From: Obelidium mucronatum | Lineage: Eukaryota > Chytridiomycota > Chytridiomycetes > Chytridiales > Chytriomycetaceae | Length of the DNA stretch: 64,000 nucleotides | Assembly: GCA_025765595.1 (NCBI GenBank) | Contig: JAIVFH010000045.1 | Coordinates: forward strand, 1 to 64,000 | Direction of reading: 5' to 3' | Shown here: one piece after another, positions 53,721-64,000 of the stretch | How the letters are laid out: the number at the start of each line of letters is the position of its first letter | How positions within the stretch are numbered: position 1 is the first letter of the stretch | Translations under genes and position numbers: made by a program | The notes under the pieces: model-generated | What the model was told of the DNA's origin: nothing | Seen by the model: only the letters and a program-made list of their open reading frames with translations | Database searches by the model: none

Positions 53721-54295
53721 TCAAAAGACCCACTGACCAATCACAATCGAGATACTCCAAATGGCCAGCACCTTCTGCGACACTTGTTCATGCGCAGCCT
53801 CGTAAAAGAAGCCCTTCAGCATCGCATCGTTGCGTTCATGCATTGCCTTGAGCAGAGTTGCAGTCAGCAGCAGGGACAACACCAGAGTTGACGCAGGAGC
53901 CGTAGTGGCCAGCACGATGCGGTGGATGTAGTCAAAGGCGGCATTGTTGGTGTAGGTGTTGGAGTGATTTGATTGGTCAATCGCCAGAGACTGCTGTGGA
54001 TTGGTGCTCAAAGCAAGGAACGAGTGGATCAGAGATGCTAGGACAAAAGGCGCAGTCTTCTCCTTCTCCTTTGAGACTGAATTCGAGGATGACGAATTCA
54101 ACGGACCAACAACGGCAATCGGCATTTCGACCTGAAAGTTATGCGTTGGTTGGTCGGGGGTTGGTTTTTGTTTTGGGGTTGGTGGTTTTGGTGATTTGGA
54201 CACAAAGACAAAAGGAAGGAAAAGGGAAAAAAAAGCTCTTGAGGTGGGGAAAACATGTATAAAGATACCACTTCAAATTCAACTTGGCGATCCAT
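53721..54295 (-). CDS. Small two-span membrane protein
   Basis: Exon 1 (54295-54269) encodes only MDRQVEFEV; a 137-nt intron and exon 2 (54131-53721) complete 145 aa in phase 0. Two hydrophobic helices near the C-terminus (STLVLSLLLTATLLKAM and KVLAIWSISIVIGQWVF) flank a short charged loop (HERNDAMLKGFFYEAAHEQVSQ), and the N-terminal part is Ser-rich. Topology suggests a small organelle-membrane protein. Family unknown. Confidence 0.55.
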
Positions 54296-54309
54296 TGCTA
54301 AACTCAACA

Positions 54310-54839
54310 TCAATTATTGTACTCTTTAATGCGATCCGAGACTTTCGCTTTTGATTCCTGGGCCTTTTCTTGCATCTTTTGAGCCAACGGAATTGCCTTT
54401 TCTTTTGCCAAAAGCAGCTTCTCTTTGGCACTGCTCTTGAAGGCAGCCTTATAAGCAGCCATGGGCGAGTGATTTGAAGAGGCAATCGAAGGAGAGGCGG
54501 CCGGTGAAGGCTTCGAAACAATTATCGCATCTTCATCCTCCTCATCTTCGTCTTCGTCGTCGCTCTCAATCACTGGAACAAAACGGACATAGTTTCCGGG
54601 AAAGAGTCCTTGCACTTTGGATACTTGCAGCCGGCCCGAGTACCATTCATTGCCTTCGTCAGGGGCGGCAACGACTGTGTGTAGAGTTCGATCGTTTGAT
54701 TGAGGGACAGAGAGAGATAGAAACAGAACAGCAGATGACTCTTACCATCGATAATCACATCGCCCTTCTTGAAACTGAGTTCCTGCGGTGTATCAGCGGC
54801 ACAGTCAAAGTTGGCAATTGCTCGCAATTTCTTGGTCAT
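54310..54839 (-). CDS. SH3-domain protein
   Basis: Exons 54839-54746 and 54674-54310 join in frame to 152 aa. Residues 3-65 form a canonical SH3 domain: LRAIANFDCAADTPQELSFKKGDVI, then EWYSGRL and GLFPGNYVRF, with the aromatic and acidic residues of the ligand groove. A 12-residue insertion (VVAAPDEGN) lies in the n-Src loop region. An acidic run (ESDDEDEDEEDED), a Ser-rich section and a basic helix follow. SH3 proteins of this size usually recruit proline-rich partners at actin patches or endocytic sites. Confidence 0.8.
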
Positions 54840-54912
54840 TTATTTTTTTATATTTCAAGTTTTATTTATTTGAGTTCATGCTTCTCCTATCTTATTCTCT
54901 CTTACTATTCTT

Positions 54913-55701
54913 CTACTCACTAAATACAAAGTGCAAGTATAAATACACAGCTCTAACACTCTCACCAACAGCAAATAAAACACTGGGTAGCACCACGAGT
55001 GATCCCAAAGCACCCGCAACAGCAACACTGGTTTGATTACAAGTTGGCAAAACGTCCACGCCTAATTCCATCAACTGTTTTCGAACGTGTTTGAAGCAAA
55101 CTAATGTAAAAAGAGTTGTAACTGATACTGTGGACGCGATTCCTAAGTTCATAATTCCAATTCTGAACAAGTTTATGGGGGGTGATGATGATGATGTCGA
55201 AGATGATAAAAGCGCTGATGCTGTTGTTGTTGATGTTTGTAATGGTGTCGATGATAATGCTGGAGGATTGGAGGATTGTGTTGCTCCCCTTTGTAAATCT
55301 ATATTGCCAGCACAGGATTCTTCAGTTGCCGATGCGTTATGATACACACCGCCACCCCCATTCATAAACCGAAGCCTCAATACTTCCAAATCAAGCTTCA
55401 CTCTCTCCATCTCAAGTTTCTTGAGTTCCAGTTCATGGCCAACGCGTTGCGCTTCGGATTCTGCTTTCCGCGCGTTTGCCGCAGAGATTGCTTTCCGTGA
55501 TTCCTGCTCCATTGTGTGTTTTGTTAGTTCGCTTTCTAGTTTTTTGGCCTTGTAAGCAAGGAGGGCGTCTTGTTGTTGGTTGTGGGCAGAGAGGGTTACA
55601 GTTGAGTCTCGTGGGGTTGCCGTTGTTGTTGTTGAGTCACGTGGGTCGGGTTTCGTGTGGCTGGGGATTGCGTTGTCATTGGTGGTGCAATGTACATCCA
55701 T
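54913..55701 (-). CDS. Coiled-coil protein with two C-terminal membrane helices
   Basis: Single exon, 262 aa, ATG at 55699-55701. A Thr/Asp-rich start is followed by a ~70-residue coiled coil (KAKKLESELTKHTMEQESRKAI ... ELELKKLEMERVKLDLEVLRLRF, quoted in part), a Ser-rich linker and two hydrophobic segments (GIMNLGIASTVSVTTLFTLV and VAVAGALGSLVVLPSVLFAV). Probably tail-anchored in an organelle membrane with the coil in the cytosol. Not recognised. Confidence 0.6.
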   Translation of the reverse strand: MDVHCTTNDNAIPSHTKPDPRDSTTTTATPRDSTVTLSAHNQQQDALLAYKAKKLESELTKHTMEQESRKAISAANARKAESEAQRVGHELELKKLEMERVKLDLEVLRLRFMNGGGGVYHNASATEESCAGNIDLQRGATQSSNPPALSSTPLQTSTTTASALLSSSTSSSSPPINLFRIGIMNLGIASTVSVTTLFTLVCFKHVRKQLMELGVDVLPTCNQTSVAVAGALGSLVVLPSVLFAVGESVRAVYLYLHFVFSE

Positions 55702-55855
55702 TTTTTTGTTCTATTTTTGGTGTGTGGGGATCAATGAAATAATCCAAATCATACAAACATGTTTTATTCAAATTTTAACTTGATAATAATGGGACAAAGA
55801 AGGAACAAAACAAGTTCTGAGTGAGTATGGATATTATAACAACGAGTGTCCCTCT

Positions 55856-57855
55856 CTACTTTCTCCAAACTTCCTCCCCAGCAACAAAGACACGCGTTAC
55901 AGTGAAAACGCCTTCGTCCAAATCGTCCAAACCATCCAGCACAACGAAATCAGCATCGGATCCTTCCATTAAAGATCCCTTTTGCGGGTACACGCCAATA
56001 CACTTGGCAGGTGCAATCGTTGCCGCGTTCACGGCTTCTGCGAGCGTACATCCACTGAATTCTACCAAATTAGTGATACAGAACGGCATGGTTGCAACAC
56101 TTCCAGCAAGAGTATCTGTTCCTGTAATCACGACTTCCATTGGGCCCTTTCTTGTAACATGCATGCTTCCAAGCATGAATTCATCGCCTTCAAGACCAGC
56201 GCCGGCCATAGCGTCTGTTACAAGAACTGCGCCTTCCGGATGGGCCTTGTACGCAACTCGGACGGACGAAGGAGATGAGTGGATTCCATCAGTAATGAGT
56301 CCATAGAAAGGTTTCTTGGTTTCATGGGGAAGATGGTGGAATCCAAGAACGCCCATAGGGCCAGGATTCCTGTGGTGGAATGGTGGCATAGCATTGAACA
56401 AGTGGGTAAGCATTGTAGCCTGTCAAAGAAATTGACAGAGCATTAGTGATAAGCAAATATTTACAATCACGAAATCCATAAAATTACCCCTGATTCAACA
56501 GCATTTTCGGTGTCTTCAAAAGTGGCTTCCATATGTCCCAAACTCACAACAATTTCATCACCCCACCGTTTCTTGATTTCCCGAATTGCTTCCAAGGCCC
56601 CTTCGTTTTCTGGGGCAAGTGTGATAATTTTGATAACGCCATTCTTTTTCGCGTCTTCATCTGCTGGAGTGTCGATGCTTGGACCATAGCATTCGAGAAT
56701 ATCCGTAAATCCCTGCTTGGGTGCACGGATATAGTCTACATTATGAGCTCCTTTTTTGGCTGGGTTAAGGAATGGCCCTTCACAGTGGGCGCCGAGAATT
56801 TCGGCCTGTCCCTTTTTGGGACCACGTTGGGAGGCAATAATTGGAAGAACCTGGTGTGCAAGCAAGCGCTGATTAGTTTGATGTCGCCTTGTTAAAAAAC
56901 ACGAAATTTACATTGGCATATGTTTCTGGAAGGGATGTGACAACGGTTGGCAAAAACGACGTCACTCCGTATTGAAGAAGTCCTTTTGCAACTTCGGTCA
57001 GACCGGCCTCCAAGTTGTGAGTGTCAGCAAAATCATGCCCACTATGAGTACAGATTACGCATAAATAAAACAAGTCAAGAAAACAATAAAATGAAACTCA
57101 CAAATATCCGTTAATCTGTAAATCAATGAACCCAGGAACAATCAATGGTCTCTTCCGTCCAGGATCTTTATCATCCCCGAAATCAACAATCACATCTGGT
57201 TGGAATCCTTGGAAAAATAGAGATTCTGCATTCACAAATTTGTTTCCAGCAATCCATAAGGTTTCGTCGCGAATGATTTTCCCGTTCATGAGAACATCAC
57301 AGCGAATGAGTTTCGTGATTTTTGTGGAATTTGGCAGAGGATGGGGAGACAGGCGAGGAGAGCTTGGAACCGAGGCGGCTGGAGTCGCGTAGCCTGGTTT
57401 CACAGAGAAGATGCGATTTGTAAAGTACCTTTGTCAATCGACACGTTAAATAGAAACAAAGATAAAATGCGGTTGAGATTTATATACCTGTCTTTGTTTG
57501 AGCTTTCTTCAAGTGGTGTCTAGGTTGGGTGTTGACGTTTGCCAATTTAAGGGGATGCTTGGCTATGCATGACTCCTAATGATGCACTCACCGTTGATGG
57601 ACGATGGGGTGAGCCAGGGGGAGATAACGCACTTGGTTCTTTTGTGAGGGAAATTCTCTCGAGCCAATTGATCAGCGAAGGGCGTTTGGAGGGAGTTCTT
57701 TGGAGGTCCACCGCGGTATGGTGGCCAATTGACCCCGAACCAGTACGCAGACCGAGCCCTTCATTCTCGCTAATTGGTACATGCACGTGATCATGTTTGA
57801 TGTGCCCGAGGAAGTTGGATAGAGAAAAGTGTTTCCTAGGTGGTGAATCGCTCAT
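55856..57855 (-). CDS. nagA: N-acetylglucosamine-6-phosphate deacetylase with N-terminal extension
   Basis: Six exons (57855-57592, 57519-57488, 57428-57102, 57041-56912, 56850-56488, 56419-55856), all in phase; 559 aa. The amidohydrolase core has VPGFIDLQINGYFGHDFAD, the metal-site motif GAHCEGPFLNP, SLGHMEAT, LTHLFNAM and the catalytic aspartate in LVTDAM. It hydrolyses GlcNAc-6-phosphate to glucosamine-6-phosphate and acetate in cytosolic chitin/GlcNAc catabolism. Bacterial and fungal enzymes are ~380-420 aa; here ~120 extra residues come from two upstream exons plus part of the third (Ser/Pro-rich, with IKHDHVHVP). The tiny 32-nt exon is needed to join them, and the resulting junction reads smoothly. 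Confidence 0.85.
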
Positions 57856-58018
57856 ATTTTTGGACACGTTTTGTTGATACCAAATTGGCTTGACATCACG
57901 ATATGAAGGAGTGAGTCATAGCCAGACAAACATAACTAATAAAATATGATGATTCGGTGGATTGAAGAATATCAGCGTCCTTCGTACTTTCCAAGTTACA
58001 ATGTAAATCTCAAAGGAA

Positions 58019-61000
58019 ATGATACCTCGCGTCAATGTAATACTTTTGGGGTTTCCATCGTCGACACGCGCTGAAGAATATAGCTCCTTTGACAGCAGTC
58101 CGAGCAGTCCCAGCGGCTCTCAGGAAAACTTGTTTTCCAGACCAGGAAGTTCCACCAGTCGAGGACCGCCTTACCTGCAAACTCCCAGTGCAGGTTCAGC
58201 GCGACGAGTATTAATGGCTTTGGATTATCAGAAGCGTGACGTAGGAGCGACGTCAAAAGAGCTTGTCCCCACGATTTATGATTTGGTGATGCGGGCAGGA
58301 AAGAGACATTTAGCTGGCGATCAAGCTGTTTCGTCATGTCTGCGAAAAGTTCGAAAATTGAAAACTCCGAAAGTCATTGGAGCTGCGTCTCCACTGAAGC
58401 CGTGCTTGACAGTTTATAGCAACGCGCCCGATTTTGCGTTGGTTAATATGGAGTCAACAGTGGATATGTTAAGGGATGGAGATACGTTGCTGGTTGTTTG
58501 GTCGATGCTAGGTATGTTCTTTACTGTAGTTGCGATACTTCACAGCTAAACTAAGAACAACACAAAAAACACACAAGACACGACACCAATACAAAAGCAA
58601 CACATTCCATCAAGCCAAAAATCAATCCCATCCGCGTATTCTGCGGAACAGGTGGATATATTTGGCGTTGTAGCTGTGAGCGGCGGCATACACAACAACG
58701 GAAAGCAAGGATGGAGTGGACCACTCCCGGAGAAGGAAAAGAACAACTCCGAACATGTGGATTCTAAATTTTGCGACGTTAAATCCGCCGAAAATACTCC
58801 AAGGGCAAGCCATGTCAACGTTGAGCAGTTACCTTCTGTGTTTACAGCTTCCACTTTCATTCCCGGCTTTGAAGATTCACAGAGTAGAAGCACTAGTGGA
58901 ATTAAAGAAATAATGGGCTGCGATGCTGCTTCCATTTCCGAACACCTTCCATCCGCCACAAGCTCGAGATCGGCTACCCCCACACCAAAGCAAATACAGA
59001 CGACGTCTAAACCAGTCACTCCGAGCAGACCTTCAAGGTCTTCCAGTATGGCTCCCTCGAGCTCATCCAACAAACGGTCTCATCAAACCGGCTCAATAGC
59101 GTCAGTTGTTAAGTCCGCAAAACCTCTCATAGAGGGAGCCATATCCTCATTTTCATCTCTCAGAGTCGATGGAATTGGAATCTTTAAAAGCGGTGAGAAC
59201 GAGGAGAATGGTTCAAAAGATCCTGATTGTAGGAAGTCTTCGTCAGTATCGGAGGAACGATCAATTTCTGTCGCATCGAATCAAGATTCAATGTCTGACA
59301 TAGGATCCGATTTGCTTCCAGACGACACCATCTCCCTTCATTTAAGTAAAACTACCTCAGCAATGTCAACACCTGAAGAAGCCCATTTGAATCGAGATAG
59401 CATACAATCGTTTACATCTGCAATTAAGGAAGTTTCAGGGCATATGGAGCAAGTTTTAGATTCGTTTACAGATGGGATCTCATTGATCAAGAAAGCCTCC
59501 AGAACGCCTAGCACGGCAACGACTGTAACTAAAGCCTCGTTAGAAAAATCAGCGGAAATTTTTCCGGTGCATTCAGCGATTGTCGCTGACGGATCGTCAA
59601 ATCCCGTTCAGGAGCAAGAATCAAATCCTTCTCCTAAGCCCCACCCCCACAGCATACTTTCAAAATCTAGCATATATACATTGGATTCAATGCAGTCGAA
59701 AGCGAAAGCAATGGCAGCCTCTGCGTTGCATATGGCGGGTGGTTTGACCACAAAATCGACCGTTTCAATATCACCACAGCAATCAGATACGCCACCCGAT
59801 ACATTTGATTCAACTATACGCCATGAAACTCACCAGCCTTTATCATCAACAATTATCGATTTTAACAGTAAACACAAACAGGCCGTGCAGACACTGACAC
59901 AGAGTGTGGCCAGCTCTATTCACTCAAAGCTTGAAAGCTTGAATGGCTCTTTACATGAAAAATCCACTTCTGTCCTGTCACAGGACCGAAATAAGTCTGT
60001 CGGAATTTTGGATGCGTTGTCCAAAAGCAGTTGCTCCGAATCCATCCAATCAATGGCGGAAAGCGCGTTGCAATTTGCACATGAAGTGGCAGCAATGAAT
60101 CATCAAGATTCCATCAAGTCGTTTCAAACAGATTCAAGCCGATCAACTATACAGACAAGGGGTATTAATATCTCACATAGAGATTCCAACCCACTGGATT
60201 CTCAATCTGTTATACCTGACTCTTCTCAGGCAATTTTAGATTCCAAAAAGTCATCTCAGACAATTATTGGAGAACAACCCATGGCAATTCCACCACCGCC
60301 AACACATCATGTGTCTCCACCATTGCAGCTTCAAGAAGAATACAATAAGCATGCATTAAATCAAGCAGATCCTCCAGCATCTGAAAAGAGTATCCATCAA
60401 TCCTTTGCAGAAAAGCTTTCAGCCATTGCAGACTCCACAAGTTCCAAAATATCTTCACTTGCCAGCGTGCTCAAGCCACCAAAACATTTGAAGTCTGAAT
60501 CTGCCATAGAACAAGAAGAAAAAGCAGGCACAGCACTGGGTTCCAAAGAGGGTATAACATCAGAATCTGCAGCATCACCAATATCCACAGGCTCACAATC
60601 TCTTGAAAACCCACAGCAACAGCTAGAAAAATCAGGATTCTTGGGAAAAATTGCATCTGGGATAAAAGGTTCCTTCAGTGGTGTTTCGTCTTCTTCTCAC
60701 ACAGCTGGTATGAGATTGTTGTATCACCTAGTATTGCCTTTTGAAACCATTAAATTTTCTTTCTGTTCAGATTCAAAGCAATCAATTGTTTCACATCAAT
60801 CAAGACAAGGAAACCAAAGTGCATCCAGTTCCACATTCTCAAAAAACAAATTTGAAACCCCCAGCAAAATCCTAAATGAAACTGACAACCCTGAAAAAGA
60901 CTTATTCCGTCAAGAGTCCCAAGATTTCAAGTACACACCAGACACACCAACCAGTGATTCCTATGAAAACATGTTTCAGCCAGATGAAGAATCAACAGAT

Positions 61001-61477
61001 GAATTGAGTAGGATATCAAAGAGTATGAGCTGTGATCATACCAAGACTGCAGAAGGAAAAGCAAGTCTGAAAAGTTCAACTTTTGCAATCGGAAAGGTTA
61101 CAAATAGCACAAATGAAATTCAATCAAAAGGAACAATAAGGGAGTCAGGCTTTGACACAGGTGGAAACAACAGAAGTGGTAGCAGAAATAGGCACAACAG
61201 TCAGGAAGAATCCATACACTCTTCCAACTCAGTGGCCAGGAGGTCTTCCAACAGTAGAGATGAAATTTCAATGATTTCCCACAATTCCTCACTGTCCTCA
61301 AAATCAGATGCACAACACCTTAGCAAGCAATCAAGCAGACAAAGCTCTGACAAATCAGAAAAGTACAGACCAGTTACAATTCCTAACTCTGCTTCACAAC
61401 AAGCAAGCATTTCAAAATTGAAACGGCACACCATACAAAGTTCCAGTGGGTCTGATGCATCAGTATCCACAAAATGA
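58019..61477 (+). CDS. Large Ser-rich protein, family unknown
   Basis: A first exon from ATG 58019 (Ser-rich start, then an ordered ~100 residues: LMALDYQKRDVGATSKELVPTIYDL ... DFALVNMESTVDMLRDGDTLLVVW, in part) is joined to a long exon ending at 61477 after ~940 more residues. An in-phase junction is possible from ~58523 to 58652, but the better-looking donor at 58512 is out of phase, so the join is unsettled. The rest is Ser/Thr/Lys/Gln-rich with recurring short motifs (VVKSAKPLIEGAISSF, SKISSLASVLK, GFLGKIASGIKGSFSG) that look like amphipathic helices. No domain recognised; possibly a membrane-associated scaffold. The frame is intact throughout. Confidence 0.6.
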
Positions 61478-62949
61478 TTCCCATACTTTTATCTTAATTT
61501 TGTGACATGATAGTTTACAATTAAAGCTATTTATTATCAATTCACTGATTTTCTTGTATTTGAAAATCCATCTGCCAACTGTGTGAGAGTCAGAGAGAAC
61601 AATCAATCAAACTGCAAACCACTTCATCTTCTGGAGAAGGGCCAGTATTATCCAAGATATTGAGCAGTAGCAATGTAGCAAGTTAGTCACTCCACTCAAG
61701 GTATGGATTATGAAATAAAATTCTTTCTCTAGTCAAAGCAGATGAAGTGGCAGCATTACTACCTAAGAGAGTACAGATACACAGCCATCACGCAATACAC
61801 ACCTAAAAAACAAAAGTATGAGAGTTTATGACAAGTTACTTTTGCATAAGTATTAAGTAGCTTATTAAAATTAGTTTGAAAAATTCATTATTGGCCAAAA
61901 TTATTGGCCAATCAACAAATCATCAATAAGTTGCTTTTTTGTTCAATTTTCAAAAGAAGTAGGATTTCAAACAAATTTCAAAATTGTCATTTTTTGATTG
62001 GGATAAAAAAACATGGCAGAGTTGAAAAATAAAAACAGCAACAACCATGGATGACTAAGAGATAGTCTATATAATAGCAGCATAGCAGCAGCAGCAACTG
62101 CTGTATTATCTGTGGTCATTGCTGTGGCTACTGAAGAATACGACTGGAGGTCAGAGGGTGGACCAATCAAATGATTGTTTTCGAGTGTCTCTTAATGGGA
62201 ACATGTTTAACAGAATACCCTCTACAATACTGGATAGTATTGCTCCAATTTAAGATGTATTCAAGACTCCTTTGGGTTAATTGCCAAAAGCGCGATGGGT
62301 GCTGGAAGATGCACTATTCAAATAAAATATTCAATAATAACAATAAATATTGAATTTGATTGCAAACTAATAAACTAATAGAAGAATTCCTGTGATTGCA
62401 AACTAATAGAAGAATTCCTGATGCTATGGAAATCAGAGGGAATTAAATCATTGTCAATAGAAGTGAATAGTAACCCAAATTTATTTAAATTACACCAGAA
62501 GAACAACTAGAAGATAAGTCTGGAAGTAATGTCAAAGAGGGGCTCTCTACGGAGTTTAACATTAGTAATCTGAGCCACTGCTGTGAAAATAAGGTTAATC
62601 CGTTCTCTGCAACCACGGAATAAGCCAACACACAAAAGTCCTTCATTCTTTTATTGACAGTGAGTGAGGTTGCCATTCCAACCAAAAAATTGCCATTCCA
62701 ACCACCCCCCAAAAATGTTCGAAACATTGTCACAAACACACCTTCCACACTACACCCTTGCAAACTTCAAAACTTATGTATTTTTATTCGCTTTTTCTCT
62801 CACACAAAGTTTTATAAGATTGTCATTAGTAATAACCACGACAGGTTTTCGCATCTTTGGCAGCCAATTTGGTTGCTCCCACCCTCTCTTGACGTGTCTT
62901 TCGATTCTCCTTCTTTTCTTTTGACGCTTTTCGCTTTGATTCCTTGGCT
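61478..62949. other. AT-rich intergenic with short direct repeats
   Basis: About 1.5 kb with no supported gene. It contains a direct repeat around 62363-62420 (GCAAACTAATA...GAAGAATTCCTG, twice) and a second (TTGCCATTCCAACC near 62670 and 62690), as often seen beside mobile elements. Confidence 0.5.
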
Positions 62950-64000
62950 TCAAGCTGCTTGCTGTTCCTGGTGGAGTTCTTCAAACGAATAAACTCTGTT
63001 GGTCTTGACAACTGATTCGCCCTTTGCTGGGACTTTCTTCACTGGTGGAGCTGTTCCCATAGTCTTGAAGACCTCGAGGAACTTGGCGACCTCAGTATTG
63101 CGGGCATTGGCAAGAGTGGAAGGGTCGCCAATGTTGAGTGACGCATTTTCCAGGATTTTTTCTTTAGACCAGGGAAAGATGCCCGTAGATTTGAAAGCAG
63201 ATCGGATCCATTCAGGCTGAATTGAGTTTCGAGCTTCCAGAGTAATTGGAACCAGTTCTTCCCCGAGGGATGCAAGGTTACAGATCCGAAAGCTCCATTT
63301 CTGTTGGAATAGGCGTACAATTGTCCGCTTTAAATTCGCGAAAATCACCTCATCCAGAGGCTGCAAGAAATGTGTAGTGTTTGCAGGTAGGAAGAAGCCG
63401 TTGATGCCAAGCTTGAGGCAGTGGTCAAGGGTGTCAGCGGTCCTGTGGACGCCAAGGTTGTCCAGCAAAAGAACAGGCGTCAAACCTGGGTGCAAAATCT
63501 CACAACAAGCTTTAAACTCCAAAAGAACAGGTAACCATTGCTCCTCGCTCAAGAAACCAGTTTTGCTGAACACAATCTTGCATGGTACTGAGCCTCTGGC
63601 GTTGGCTGTGGTCTCTGGATCTTGAATCTCGAGGTTTCCGAATTTGGTTGAAAGGACAAGAATGTCCAAAACTCTCTCTCCTGACGCTGTCACAAATGGA
63701 ATGAAGCTGGCAACCTTGCCTCTGGAGCCAGTTATCTCGCTGGGACGGGCGACTGCAGTGCTGACCAGAGCCTGAGAGCTGGAAGAACTGTTTTCGAGCT
63801 TGAGGCGCATTTCGTCAACATTGACCAGATTTGGCCAACTAAAACGGCCAGACGCCATCCAGGCTTCAAACTGCTCCACCCATTTGGCAATCTCCTCTCT
63901 GGTAAGCGGATCTGTTTGTGCCTTGCTTATAGCTTTTGTAGTTCGGAGGCGAACTAGATCTGAATGGCACTTGATGAACTTGGGATACCATGCCTTTGCC
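62950..64000 (-). CDS. pogo/Tigger (CENP-B/jerky-type) DDE transposase, partial
   Basis: The frame is open from the right edge of the window to a stop at 62950, about 350 residues of the C-terminal part. The catalytic acidic residues are visible in order: VNVDEM, LLLDNLGVHRT and QPLDEVIFANLK, spaced as in Tc1/mariner-pogo DDE endonuclease domains. The conserved FFLPANTTHFLQPLD block and FKSTGIFPW are typical of fungal jerky/Tigger-like proteins. The N-terminal DNA-binding part lies off the window. No disruption is seen in the visible part, so the element may be recent or even active. Confidence 0.85.
   Translation of the reverse strand, partial: AKAWYPKFIKCHSDLVRLRTTKAISKAQTDPLTREEIAKWVEQFEAWMASGRFSWPNLVNVDEMRLKLENSSSSSQALVSTAVARPSEITGSRGKVASFIPFVTASGERVLDILVLSTKFGNLEIQDPETTANARGSVPCKIVFSKTGFLSEEQWLPVLLEFKACCEILHPGLTPVLLLDNLGVHRTADTLDHCLKLGINGFFLPANTTHFLQPLDEVIFANLKRTIVRLFQQKWSFRICNLASLGEELVPITLEARNSIQPEWIRSAFKSTGIFPWSKEKILENASLNIGDPSTLANARNTEVAKFLEVFKTMGTAPPVKKVPAKGESVVKTNRVYSFEELHQEQQAA

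Overview
This is nuclear DNA of an early-diverging fungus, most likely a chytrid. The evidence is eukaryotic gene structure (about 30 GT-AG introns, mostly 50-75 nt) and conserved eukaryotic genes: RTF1, a Rab escort protein, GPI1/PIG-Q and a TBC-domain Rab-GAP. Chitin-related enzymes point to a fungus: a secreted LPMO-like protein and GlcNAc-6-phosphate deacetylase. A Crinkler-type NTPase/nuclease protein, an ankyrin-type lineage-specific protein and a cobalamin-binding radical SAM protein fit chytrids best. I saw no rRNA, tRNA or CRISPR. The species assignment is inference.

Layout. 1-11 kb: the end of a zinc-ribbon protein, a frame-disrupted transposon-like (DUF6729-like) gene, a dead prolyl-oligopeptidase-like pseudogene, an unknown basic/acidic protein, a frame-disrupted membrane M28 aminopeptidase and a small repeat protein. 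11.3-18.3 kb: a tandem, same-strand array of six related Cys-rich proteins, mostly secreted and with GPI-like tails. They share the spacing C-x13-C-xn-C-x-C-x14-C-xn-C; one member is a pseudogene, and promoter blocks are duplicated along with the genes. I could not match this to a named family, and it is the best candidate for something undescribed.

18.7-33.6 kb: mostly housekeeping genes (Rab escort protein, GPI1, LPMO, RTF1, TBC GAP) plus unknowns. The TBC gene carries an intron built from perfect 15-nt palindromes. 34-46 kb: accessory DNA with the Crinkler-like protein, a large F-box/ankyrin-like protein, the radical SAM gene, a membrane protein, a 180-bp duplication carrying hairpins and a possible nuclease-like protein. 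47-62 kb: two very low-complexity Q/H/N/S-rich proteins, small membrane, SH3 and coiled-coil proteins, GlcNAc-6-P deacetylase with an extra N-terminal extension, and a large Ser-rich protein. The right edge is a pogo/CENP-B-type transposase.

A cross-cutting feature: some genes keep perfect frame through 5-8 exons, while about six others need repeated single-base corrections, most of them +1 (one extra base). This is either local sequence error, decay, or (less likely) frameshifting.
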